The notes beneath the pieces are model-generated. The model did no database searches, was not told the origin of the DNA, and was given only the letters and a program-made list of their open reading frames with translations. Positions 39,431-47,312 of a DNA stretch of 64,000 nt are shown here, in pieces (positions within the stretch are counted from its first letter, which is position 1; every line of letters starts with the position of its first letter). The position numbers and the translations under genes are program-made. Source of the DNA: Stigmatella ashevillena (lineage in GTDB: Bacteria; Myxococcota; Myxococcia; Myxococcales; Myxococcaceae). The DNA lies in the NCBI RefSeq assembly GCF_028368975.1, contig NZ_JAQNDM010000002.1, positions 7,434,425 through 7,498,424 on the forward strand, written 5' to 3'.

Positions 39431-40170
39431 GATCCGACTCCGCTGCAGCTGCAGTTGTTGCTGGCGAAAGAGTAGTCGTCGGAAGCTGCCGCGAAGCTCC
39501 CGAGGCCGTAGTCGTGCTTGGCGCAGTCCTGGGTGTACGCCGTCGAGCCCACGCAATTGGGAGTGCTGGTGATGCCACAGCCTTGACCGCAGCGGCCCTT
39601 ACAGCCTTGGCCTGAGCCGCCCGTGCAGCTACATCCCCGGCCTGCCTGACGGGTGTAACCCCCGATGTTCTGGCTGCCGCAAGTACACGAGATGTGAACC
39701 CATCCGCGCTCCGCGACGTACCGGTACGGCGTGAGGGCCTCGCCCACCGGAACAATCTGCATGAAGGTCGTCTGGCGCACCGCCGCGTCCTCGACACGCG
39801 AGCGCGCCGTGTCCTGCTCGGGCACGGCCTTCGCGATCCCTTCCGCCAGGCCGCTGATCAACCGGCTCTGGGCCGCATCGAGCGGGCTGCCGCTCGGCAT
39901 GAAGTGGCCCTCTCCCTGATTGTAGTCGACGCGGAATCCGATGACCGGATCCCCGAAGTCATACGTGACCTCCACGACGTTGGGAGCACTCTCGACGAGC
40001 AGCGCGCGAACGGACGTGCCGCCCGAGTGATAGGTGGCTTCGAGCGTGGCCGCATCGTGCCGCAAGAGTGCGAAGCCTTCCGCCTCTTCTGCCAATTCCT
40101 CAGGTCCGTTCGAGCAGCCCAGCGCCAAGGTCAGCGCCATCGTGATTCCACACAAGGAGGCCGTTTTCAT
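39421..40170 (-). CDS. Lipoprotein with Cys-rich PLA2-like C-terminus
   Basis: 249 residues, lipobox LALGC. ATG 40170 is chosen because it follows GAGGGTG and the upstream ATG (40194) would put charged residues before the signal. The middle is unremarkable. The last 90 residues hold about fifteen Cys and the sequence GCKGRCGQGCG followed by YTQDCAKHDYGLG. The CxxHD sequence matches the catalytic core pattern of phospholipase A2-like proteins (Cys-x-x-His-Asp), with a second region DDYSFASNNCSCSG. It could be a surface phospholipase A2-like enzyme. The family is not certain, because the usual calcium loop (YxCGxGG) is only approximated. First gene of the run with the MORN and protease genes. 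Confidence 0.7.
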   Translation of the reverse strand: MKTASLCGITMALTLALGCSNGPEELAEEAEGFALLRHDAATLEATYHSGGTSVRALLVESAPNVVEVTYDFGDPVIGFRVDYNQGEGHFMPSGSPLDAAQSRLISGLAEGIAKAVPEQDTARSRVEDAAVRQTTFMQIVPVGEALTPYRYVAERGWVHISCTCGSQNIGGYTRQAGRGCSCTGGSGQGCKGRCGQGCGITSTPNCVGSTAYTQDCAKHDYGLGSFAAASDDYSFASNNCSCSGVGSCY

Positions 40171-40270
40171 TTCACCCTCAATCCAGCTCAGCAAGCCGCG
40201 CCAGCGCGCAGCGGGGGGAGGCTAGGCTAGAGAAGGTGACCGGAGGATGTCCACAAAAAATGAATAAGCT

Positions 40271-40295
40271 GAATTTGACGTAATACGTCAAATTC
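40271..40295. promoter_or_regulatory. Perfect 25-bp palindrome, candidate operator
   Basis: Arms GAATTTGACGT (40271-40281) and ACGTCAAATTC (40285-40295) around AAT. On the minus strand it contains TTGACG, a plausible -35 box, about 100 bases before the PLA2-like lipoprotein start. Symmetry and A+T content suit a TetR- or MarR-type repressor site. No regulator gene is adjacent. Confidence 0.5.
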
Positions 40296-40405
40296 CCTTG
40301 TTCGGGCATCGGGTAATGTTTGACTCACAGTCAGAGCGGCCACAGATAGGGGCAAGTCTGACTCACCCTTTCGCTCGGCTGGTATCCAGCGTCGGATCAG
40401 CCAAC

Positions 40406-40436
40406 AGCATGAAACAGCAGCGGACGGTTTCATGCT
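40406..40436. repeat. Inverted repeat downstream of redoxin gene
   Basis: 10-bp perfect arms AGCATGAAAC (40406-40415) and GTTTCATGCT (40427-40436); a second partly overlapping pair GAAACAGC / GCTGTTTC is offset by a few bases. It lies 76 bases past the redoxin stop, so it may act in termination, though there is no T-run. Confidence 0.4.
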
Positions 40437-40511
40437 GTTTCACGGAGGAAAGCCCCAAGCCATGAGCGGAGCTTGGCTGGGGCAGCGAGGGTGAGGGCGT
40501 GCTGTTGCGGC

Positions 40512-40985
40512 TCAGGGGGCCGGTGAGGCCTCGGCCGAAGCCCCTGTCTGCATGAGGCCCGCCAGCAGGGACCGCACTTTGGGCATCGCGTCTGGACCCG
40601 AGAGGTGGTGCCGCAACCAACCATCTGCGTTGAAGAGGAGGAACGATGGATGCTTGGTGACGCGGTAGACCTTGGCCATGGAGCCATCGTCCACCGCGAT
40701 GGGGCAGCTCAACTCATGCTGACGCGCGAAGGCCTCCACGGCGTTGGTGTTGCTCAGCTCCTCGTCCGAATTCGTGACGTCGACCCCAATGATTCTCAGT
40801 CCCCGGGGGCCGTATTCGTCAATCCAGTGCTTCACCTCGGCGAACTGTGCGGCACAGTCACGGCAGTTCATGGACCAGAAGTGGAGGAGGATGGGTTGCC
40901 CATCAAGCTCGGAGACATGGACGGGGGCATTGACCCAGCCTCCTTCTGGATCCAGCAGCTTGAGGGGAATCTTGGGCATGGACAT
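40512..40985 (-). CDS. TlpA-like thiol-disulphide oxidoreductase / redoxin
   Basis: 157 residues with a thioredoxin fold: LLHFWSMNCRDCAAQF with active-site C41-x-x-C44, and VTKHPSFLLFNADG with the cis-proline region. No signal peptide is visible, so it may be cytoplasmic, unlike typical TlpA. ATG 40985 follows GGAG. Possible roles are disulphide exchange or peroxide reduction. It stands alone on the minus strand and is divergent from the PhoX-like gene. Confidence 0.85.
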   Translation of the reverse strand: MSMPKIPLKLLDPEGGWVNAPVHVSELDGQPILLHFWSMNCRDCAAQFAEVKHWIDEYGPRGLRIIGVDVTNSDEELSNTNAVEAFARQHELSCPIAVDDGSMAKVYRVTKHPSFLLFNADGWLRHHLSGPDAMPKVRSLLAGLMQTGASAEASPAP

Positions 40986-41132
40986 GTGGGCTCCGTGTGT
41001 CAAAGCGCCTGGGCGGACCACGCTTCAAGCTATGCACGCGGCCCGGGTACTCCGCAGGTGGCCGGCTGTCTGCTCGCCCAGCCAGCCGGGAAGGCTTCCC
41101 TCCCGTGGCGTTCTGCGGGAAAACGGAGCTTC

Positions 41133-42338
41133 ATGCACCGTCGCCACCTGCTCCATCTCGCACTCCTGGGAGGAGGCTCGCTTGCCCTGGGGCCAGCCTT
41201 CTGGCGCAACGCTTACGCCGCGCCCATGAAGCCTGGAAAGAGTCCCTACGGGACGCTCTCGGCCACCCCCGACGCGCAGGGGGTGCTCCTGCCCAAGGGG
41301 TTTACCTCACGCATCATCGGGCGCACGGGAGAGGAGGTGCCTGGAACGCGCTACGTATGGCACCCCGCCCCGGATGGGGGGGCCTGCTTTCCTCTCCCCG
41401 GCGGCGGTTGGGTCCTCGTCTCCAACAGTGAGGCGGACCCCGGGGGAGCGTCCGCGGTGCGCTTCAATGCCAAGGGCGCCATCCAGGATGCCTACCGCAT
41501 TCTTCAGGGGACCGATACCAACTGCGCTGGAGGTTCTACCCCTTGGGGGACCTGGCTGTCCTGTGAGGAGACGGGCCGTGGGCGTGTCTGGGAGTGTGAT
41601 CCGTTTCGTCCCTCTCAAGGCGAAGCGCGCCCCGCGCTCGGGGCGTTCATGCATGAGGCTGTGGCGGTGGACCCCGTAGGCCAACGGCTCTACCTGACCG
41701 AGGACATGCCGGACGGACGGCTCTACCGTTTCACCCCGGCGAAGTGGCCCTCGCTGGAGTCCGGGACGTTGGAGGCTGCTCACGTCGCTGGGGATCCCCT
41801 GGTGGAAGCCACGGTGACGTGGGTCAAGGTGAAGCCGGACGCGCCCGCATCGGACCAGGACACCGCGGACCTCTCGAGTGAGTTCAGCGGGGGGGAGGGA
41901 TGTTGGTACGACAGCGGCACCGTCTACTTCACCACGAAGTACGACAACCGGGTGTGGGCGCTCACCGTGGCCACAGGCCGCCTGGAGGTTCTCTATGAAG
42001 CGGCGCGTTATCCTCAGTCGCCGCTGTCTGGCGTGGACAACGTCGTCGTCTCGCGCGCGAAGGAACTTTTTGTCTGCGAGGATGGCGATGACATGCAGGT
42101 CTGTGTCCTCACCCCGAACCTGGGGGTGGCGCCCTTCCTTCAGGTGATGGGCCACAAGGGCTCGGAGATCGCCGGAGCGGCATTCAGCCCGGATGGGAGC
42201 CGGTTCTACTTCAGCTCCCAGCGCGGGGTGGCCGGGCGCGGAGTCACCTACGAAGTGACGGGCCCCTTCCGCAACTCAGGACTTACGGGCGCTCGCCCAG
42301 GGGGCCCTGAACAAGCTGCTCCAGCTCCGCTTCGGTGA
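41133..42338 (+). CDS. PhoX-like (DUF839) secreted protein
   Basis: 401 residues of the PhoX/DUF839 family, often annotated as alkaline phosphatase PhoX. The N-terminus MHRRHLLHLALLGGGSLALG has a twin-arginine-like signal. Family signatures: TDTNCAGGSTPWGTWLSCEE, HEAVAVDPVGQRLYLTED, EGCWYDSGTVYFTTK and DNVVVSRAKELFVCEDGDD. True PhoX binds Fe and Ca and is Tat-exported. This protein has the scaffold, but phosphatase activity is not proven, as many DUF839 members differ. ATG 41133 follows ACGGAG; the longer in-frame start lies inside the redoxin gene. The last 56 bases overlap the convergent PfkB kinase gene. Confidence 0.85.
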   Translation: MHRRHLLHLALLGGGSLALGPAFWRNAYAAPMKPGKSPYGTLSATPDAQGVLLPKGFTSRIIGRTGEEVPGTRYVWHPAPDGGACFPLPGGGWVLVSNSEADPGGASAVRFNAKGAIQDAYRILQGTDTNCAGGSTPWGTWLSCEETGRGRVWECDPFRPSQGEARPALGAFMHEAVAVDPVGQRLYLTEDMPDGRLYRFTPAKWPSLESGTLEAAHVAGDPLVEATVTWVKVKPDAPASDQDTADLSSEFSGGEGCWYDSGTVYFTTKYDNRVWALTVATGRLEVLYEAARYPQSPLSGVDNVVVSRAKELFVCEDGDDMQVCVLTPNLGVAPFLQVMGHKGSEIAGAAFSPDGSRFYFSSQRGVAGRGVTYEVTGPFRNSGLTGARPGGPEQAAPAPLR

Positions 42339-43203
42339 GGAATCCACTGGCCCCCGCTGCCGTACCAATCTTGAAGGCGGCGAAGGCAACAGCCTTGCGA
42401 AGGGCCTGGTAGGGATCATTCGACTGGGCATACGCGTGGAGAAAGCAGGCGAAGAGCGCGTCCCCCGCCCCCACGGTGCTGACCACGGGCAAGCCTCGCA
42501 AGGCGGGAACATGGAGTGGGGCTGGGTCTCCACGAACCGAGAGCAGCGCGCCTTCCTCGCCCATGCCCACGACGATGATGCCGGTTCCGTAGCGCTCCCT
42601 CACTTGGCGGATCCACTCCGAGGGAGCCACCGGCAGCCGCTCATGGCTCATGAAGAGAATGTCCGCGGCGCGCATGAAGTCCTGGTTGTAGGGATCCTCT
42701 AACTGGGAGACGGTCTGCACGTCTGTGGCAATGGTTACGCCTGCTTCCCGGGCGAGGCGGAGCAGGGGGCGGCAGAAGTTGGCGTTGCCCACGGCCGCGA
42801 GCCTGCATCCCCGCAAGGCTTGTACGAAGTGCTCTTCTGGGTACGTTTGCTCCTGGACGTCCTTCAGGTCGATGTGGATCTGCCGACGCCCCTCCCGGTC
42901 ATAGAGGATGAGGGAGTGAGGGGTATCCACCAGAGACTCCAGGGCGAAGTCCTGGGAAAGCCCCTCCAGGGCGAACGTGTGGCGCACCAGCCCCCCGGCG
43001 GCGTCCCGCCCCAGCAGTGTGGCGCACCGCACGTCGTCTCCCAGCGTGCTGAGCGCTCGGGCGACATTGTACGCACCGCCCGACACGCTGCTTCCGAGGG
43101 AGAAGAAGGGGTAGCGGACCGGATCATACTGAAGGGGGAAGGCGTCGATCCGGTAGGTCATCTCCAATGCCACGATTCCCGCGACCAGGATGTGCTGACC
43201 CAT
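42283..43203 (-). CDS. PfkB/ribokinase family sugar kinase
   Basis: 306 residues, ribokinase fold with the GAYNVARALSTLG substrate loop and STVGAGDALFACFLHAY carrying the anion-hole GAGD and catalytic Asp. ATP-dependent phosphorylation of a sugar or cyclitol hydroxyl. In the acarbose cluster AcbK, an acarbose 7-kinase, belongs to this family, so a resistance/import-type phosphorylation is one possibility here. It ends the ten-gene minus-strand operon, 17 bases after the ROK gene, and overlaps the convergent PhoX-like gene. Confidence 0.88.
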   Translation of the reverse strand: MGQHILVAGIVALEMTYRIDAFPLQYDPVRYPFFSLGSSVSGGAYNVARALSTLGDDVRCATLLGRDAAGGLVRHTFALEGLSQDFALESLVDTPHSLILYDREGRRQIHIDLKDVQEQTYPEEHFVQALRGCRLAAVGNANFCRPLLRLAREAGVTIATDVQTVSQLEDPYNQDFMRAADILFMSHERLPVAPSEWIRQVRERYGTGIIVVGMGEEGALLSVRGDPAPLHVPALRGLPVVSTVGAGDALFACFLHAYAQSNDPYQALRKAVAFAAFKIGTAAGASGFLTEAELEQLVQGPLGERP

Positions 43204-43220
43204 GCTCGGCTCCAGATGCG

Positions 43221-44255
43221 TCAGGCTGCCCGGGAGCCTGCCTGAGAGGACTGAAGGAAGTAATAGCCGAGGCCATAGAGGCTGTGGTCGTCATCATTCT
43301 GGCCCAGGCAGACCATGGCTTGCCGCTCCGTCTCGGACAGGCAGAACAAGTCACACCGGGCAAGCTGGGCATGCATCCCTTCCAGGTAGCGCTCGCCCAG
43401 CGCCATGCAGAAGCCACCAATCAGGACGAAGCGCTTCACGCCAATGGCGTTGTAGAGCATGGCCAGGCAAGAGGCGAGGTGCGCCTGGCCGAAGGCCAGC
43501 ACGTCGCCCGCCAGTGCATCCCCCTCTAGGATCGAGGACACCACCGCATGAGTATCGATGCGCTCGGGCTCCCCATTCGTGAGGCGCCACAACGCGGAGT
43601 CCCGGAAGCGGGTCGGCTCCCGGCGGGCCCAGAGCCGCGCCAGCCGTTCGGTGCCCCGGCCGGAGGCAATTGCCCCCAGATGGCCGTGGCCTCCGCAGTC
43701 GCAGGGCAGGGCGTTGTCTCCCTCCACCACCTGGTGATGGCCCAGCTCGCCCCCCAGGCCCTGTTTGTTGAGCAGCATCCGGCCGCCCGCGAACACCTTG
43801 TTGCCGATGCCCGAGCTGATGGTGATGACGCCGAAGTCTTCGTTGAACCAGGGCTGGTAGCGGAACACGGCCGCGGAGATGTCGTTCATGACGGCCACGG
43901 GAATGTCGAATTCCCTCTGGAGTCGCTCACCCAGCGGAACGCTTCGCAGGGTGGTGCCCCACAGCGTGGGGGCACTGTGCACCTCGCCCCGCTCATTGAC
44001 CGGGCCGGGGAACGAGATACCGACGCCGGCAATGGGGTGGCGCCCGGCGTGGGCGCGGATGTGGCCGAGCACCTGCTGGATCAGCTTGTCGAAGAGCTGC
44101 TCAGGAGGCACTCCGGGGTTGTTGAGAAAGTTTTCCACGGGCCCACGGCCCACATCGAGCAGCTCCTGGTTGGTGCTGTCGAAGACGGCGCTCCGGAGGT
44201 TGGTCCCTCCAATGTCGATCACCACGTAGCGAGCCATATGCTCCGTTTCTTTCAT
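43221..44255 (-). CDS. ROK family kinase
   Basis: 344 residues: ATP motif VVIDIGGTNLRSAVF, GVGISFPGPVNERG, catalytic Asp in AVMNDISAAVF, and the zinc-binding region GELGHHQV then CDCGGHGHLGAIASG. No helix-turn-helix, so an enzyme and not a repressor. In acarbose biosynthesis AcbM, a ROK-family kinase, phosphorylates 2-epi-5-epi-valiolone at C-7, so this is a good candidate for the corresponding step. The start overlaps the stop of the nucleotidyltransferase gene (ATGA). ATG 44237 (MARYVV, after CGGAG) is an equally good alternative. Confidence 0.88.
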   Translation of the reverse strand: MKETEHMARYVVIDIGGTNLRSAVFDSTNQELLDVGRGPVENFLNNPGVPPEQLFDKLIQQVLGHIRAHAGRHPIAGVGISFPGPVNERGEVHSAPTLWGTTLRSVPLGERLQREFDIPVAVMNDISAAVFRYQPWFNEDFGVITISSGIGNKVFAGGRMLLNKQGLGGELGHHQVVEGDNALPCDCGGHGHLGAIASGRGTERLARLWARREPTRFRDSALWRLTNGEPERIDTHAVVSSILEGDALAGDVLAFGQAHLASCLAMLYNAIGVKRFVLIGGFCMALGERYLEGMHAQLARCDLFCLSETERQAMVCLGQNDDDHSLYGLGYYFLQSSQAGSRAA

Positions 44256-45334
44256 TCCAGGCGGCCAATGAAGTCCGACTCAATCACTTCGTTGGTACAA
44301 ACGATGGAGTTCTTGACATGCACTCCAGCGGCAACCCGGCTGCCGGGGAGGATGACGCTGTTCTCGATGTGAGCCCCCTCGCCGAGGGTGGCCCCCGCGA
44401 AGATGACCGAGTGTTCGATGTGCGCAGGGCCTTCCCCGAGCGCCGGGGGCACGATGGACCGGCGTACCCGCCCCGTCTCCGTGAGCACGCATCGCTCGCC
44501 CCCGGGCAGGACGCGCGGCATGTCCTCCAAGGGGACGCCAATTCCCTCCAGCAGGTTCATGTGGGCCCGGTGGTAGCGGTGCGCTGTGCCAATGTCCTCC
44601 CAGTAGTCCGGGAAGGGATAGCACTTGATGATCTCTCCTTGGGCCAGCATCTGTGGAATCACGTCGCGGCTGATGTCGTGCTGCCAGGATGTGCCTTGAA
44701 AGGCATCCAGATAGCGGTAGAGGATCTCATTCTGGAAGAGGCACACCGCGGTGAAGACCTTGTCCGAGGTGGGTTGGGGCGGCTTCTCCACGAAAGCCCG
44801 CAGGTTCATCCCTGCGTCGACCTCGACCATGCCGAACAGCGAGACGAACTCCAGGGGAATCTGCTGGAACCCGATGGTCAGCGCCGCGCGCTGCTCGAGG
44901 TGGAAGCGGTACATGTCCCGATAATCGAAGAGGTAGACATGGTCCGAGTGCAGGACGAGGGTATGGCGGTAGGGCGGGGTGTCGATGTAGGGCCGATTCT
45001 GGATGAGGGCATCCGCCGTGCCCTTCTCCTCGGCGCGTTGCACCTCCCGGTACACCTGCTCCGCGGGCTGGCGGTGCAGCGCGTTGAACGGACCGAAGTG
45101 GATGGGGATCCGGGAGTGCCACGTCTCGCGCAGGTAGGTGTGAAGTTGCTGCTCGTTGTAGCGGGACATCAGCAGGACTTCGTCGAGCCCTGAGCGTTGG
45201 GCGTTGTGCAGGCTGAAGTCCATCAGGTGGCAGCGGGTTCCGAACGGGATGACCGGTTTGACCCGGGTGGCCCCGAGTCGTCCCATGCGTTTGCCGTATC
45301 CGCCGGCCAGCAAGACGGCTCGCAGGTCATTCAT
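44252..45334 (-). CDS. Sugar-1-phosphate nucleotidyltransferase (GlgC-like)
   Basis: 360 residues. The nucleotidyltransferase signature LLAGGYGKRMGRLGATRVKP is at residues 8-27, with DHVYLFDY and VEKPPQP typical of ADP-glucose pyrophosphorylase-like enzymes. A C-terminal left-handed beta-helix has hexapeptide repeats (IEHSVIFAGATLGEGAHIENSVI). It makes an NDP-sugar or NDP-cyclitol. AcbR of acarbose and VldB of validamycin are GlgC-like enzymes that activate a cyclitol 1-phosphate. ATG 45334 follows TGGAG and overlaps the glycosyltransferase stop by 8 bases; the longer frame starts inside that gene. Confidence 0.9.
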   Translation of the reverse strand: MNDLRAVLLAGGYGKRMGRLGATRVKPVIPFGTRCHLMDFSLHNAQRSGLDEVLLMSRYNEQQLHTYLRETWHSRIPIHFGPFNALHRQPAEQVYREVQRAEEKGTADALIQNRPYIDTPPYRHTLVLHSDHVYLFDYRDMYRFHLEQRAALTIGFQQIPLEFVSLFGMVEVDAGMNLRAFVEKPPQPTSDKVFTAVCLFQNEILYRYLDAFQGTSWQHDISRDVIPQMLAQGEIIKCYPFPDYWEDIGTAHRYHRAHMNLLEGIGVPLEDMPRVLPGGERCVLTETGRVRRSIVPPALGEGPAHIEHSVIFAGATLGEGAHIENSVILPGSRVAAGVHVKNSIVCTNEVIESDFIGRLE

Positions 45335-47300
45335 GGACCGCTCCATCCCAGAACTGGCTGCCATCGGCCAAGGTGACCAGCAGGAACAGTGGCCTTCGCT
45401 GAGCCGCTGCGGGCAGGAGCGCTTCGAACGTGTCCCCCGAACGGGTGAGCAGGGTCCGTTCGAAGCGTCCCCCTTCTCCTTCGAGGAAGGACTCGACCTG
45501 CCTGGCTCCATCTAGACGATACTGGAGCTTTTGCCCAGCCGCCGAGACCGTATCGGCCAGCGTGGGAAGCCCTGGCGACGTGGGCTCGCGTCGGCGCAGC
45601 CCCAGCAGCTCTCCCTCGGTATGGATCGCAGCGTTCCATGTCTTCGCGGCCGCTGGCGCGGACGGGGGCTGGGCGGAGCCAGAGCTCGTGACCCGAGGCT
45701 CTTTCCAGATCCGCTCCATGATCTTGAGGTGGGCTTGAGCGCTCATTCGCCAGGTGAACTCCTGGGCCCGGGCCCGGGCGCGCTGGGAGAGTTGCTCATA
45801 GCGGGGACGATCCTGGTACAGCGACAGTGCCTCCTGCAACGCATGGACAAGGGAGTCCACCAAAGTCTCGTCATTGGCCAGGAAGGAGCGAATCACATCC
45901 AGTCCTGTGACTTGCTCTGGATTGGCACAGAAGGCGCGGCTGTGCCGCCAATGTTTCATGCCGAGCTGTCGGCTGGCGATGGGGACGCAGCCCGCCAGCA
46001 TGGCCTCACCTTGCGCGATGAGGAAGGTATCCATCTCGAACTTGGAGGGGAAAAGGCCGAAATCCGCCGCCGCCGCCATGGCGATCAGATCCTCCTCGGG
46101 CCGGTTGTGCCACTCCAGGCGGACCTGCGCCGGGAAGTCCTGCGCCAGGGAGTGATAGGCCGGATCCGGAATGCCATTGCCCGACAGGCAGCGGAGGATG
46201 AAGTTGCACTGCGCGCCGGCTTCAAGCACCTTGCGCGCGGCGCGCACGAGTTCGTTCTGCCCCTTGTGGTGCACGGCGTAGCGGGCGTTGTGGAAGAACG
46301 TGGGAAGCTCTGGCCGGAGCCCCAGCCCACCCAGGACTTCTTCCCGCCGGTATTGGCTGAAGTCCGTCTGGTGCCAGCGGTCGCTGATGGCGCACCAACC
46401 CACGAACATCTTCTGCTCATTCCGCTGCGTCACTTCGGCCACGCGCAGACGGCGGAACATGGCCTTGAAGGCAGTCCCCTCGAAGTTCCGGTAGAACTCC
46501 AGGTGGCCTTCGGACAGGAAGTCGACGGCATCGCTGTACTCGAGCAGCAACGGATAGAAGGCGATGTAGTCGTCCTGGTAGGGATAGTGCAGGTGGGTCT
46601 CGGGCAGGTACCCATTCAGGCAGCGGCCGAAAGCATCGGTCTGCGGCGCGTCGTTGAAGGGGGTCAGGTCGACGCGGACGTCCAGGAAGTCCAGCAACGC
46701 CTGCAGCTCGGGCCGGTACACCTTCTTGTTGACCGGCATGTTGCTCTGCACGGTGCTCACCATGCGCTTGGAGGCGTCATCCCGGAAAGCGAGCGGCAGC
46801 AGGTACTGGTAGAAGGGCTCGTGGGCGTGGATGAGCAGCTTCTCATCCGCGAAGAACTCGCGGATGAACAGCACCATGTCCATCTGGAACACCAGCGGCT
46901 TGAAGAAGCCGAGATCCTTCCCCTTGCTTTCGTAGGGCGGGTAGAAGGTGTCGCTGTAGCGGTCCAGCATGTCATTGCACAGGAAGTAGAGGTCTACGCC
47001 CTGGTGGCGGATCCGGTAGGCCCGCGTCTCCAGTTCCAGCTCCTGCCGGGGCTCGAAATCGCGCCACACGCGCGGATCGAGCTGGAGGGGCAGCTTGTAG
47101 CGCCGCCGGTAGGGCAGCTCCTCCACGGGATAGTTTTTCTGGAGGTAGTCGAGACGGCCGTGCGCGGCCGTGAGGACGGAGACCTGGTGGCCCTCGTTGC
47201 GAAAGGCGCTGGCCAGGTTCCAGGTGTAGACGGAGATGCCGCCCTTGATGAAGCTGTAATCAAAGCCGCCGCATTCCAGATAGCACTCGAGGATGTGCAT
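45327..47300 (-). CDS. GT-B glycosyltransferase (possibly pseudoglycosyltransferase)
   Basis: 657 residues. GT-B fold: N-terminal KGGISVYTWNLASAFRNEG and VSVLTAAHG, and C-terminal donor-site motif EMDTFLIAQGEAMLAG with SRQLG, similar to glycogen-synthase-like (GT5/GT4) enzymes. The last 120 residues are an extra domain rich in Arg/Leu with a WDG ending. Such GT5-like enzymes include AcbS and the pseudoglycosyltransferase class, which joins an NDP-cyclitol to an amino group. Which acceptor and donor are used here is unknown. The gene lies in the operon between the maltokinase-like gene (12 bases) and the nucleotidyltransferase gene (overlap). Confidence 0.85.
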   Translation of the reverse strand: MHILECYLECGGFDYSFIKGGISVYTWNLASAFRNEGHQVSVLTAAHGRLDYLQKNYPVEELPYRRRYKLPLQLDPRVWRDFEPRQELELETRAYRIRHQGVDLYFLCNDMLDRYSDTFYPPYESKGKDLGFFKPLVFQMDMVLFIREFFADEKLLIHAHEPFYQYLLPLAFRDDASKRMVSTVQSNMPVNKKVYRPELQALLDFLDVRVDLTPFNDAPQTDAFGRCLNGYLPETHLHYPYQDDYIAFYPLLLEYSDAVDFLSEGHLEFYRNFEGTAFKAMFRRLRVAEVTQRNEQKMFVGWCAISDRWHQTDFSQYRREEVLGGLGLRPELPTFFHNARYAVHHKGQNELVRAARKVLEAGAQCNFILRCLSGNGIPDPAYHSLAQDFPAQVRLEWHNRPEEDLIAMAAAADFGLFPSKFEMDTFLIAQGEAMLAGCVPIASRQLGMKHWRHSRAFCANPEQVTGLDVIRSFLANDETLVDSLVHALQEALSLYQDRPRYEQLSQRARARAQEFTWRMSAQAHLKIMERIWKEPRVTSSGSAQPPSAPAAAKTWNAAIHTEGELLGLRRREPTSPGLPTLADTVSAAGQKLQYRLDGARQVESFLEGEGGRFERTLLTRSGDTFEALLPAAAQRRPLFLLVTLADGSQFWDGAVHE

Positions 47301-47312
47301 GAAGTGGTCGCT

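Larger units (their letters stand above)
40171..40511. other. Intergenic region with two inverted repeats
   Basis: 341 bases without a recognisable gene, clearly more A+T-rich than the surroundings between 40245 and 40330. Holds the promoter region for the PLA2-like / MORN / protease run and the tail of the redoxin gene. Two inverted repeats are listed separately. Confidence 0.6.

Noticed and set aside
40605-41132. Upstream extension of the PhoX-like gene
   Set aside because: Lies antisense to the redoxin gene; ATG 41133 has a ribosome site and a Tat-like signal directly after.
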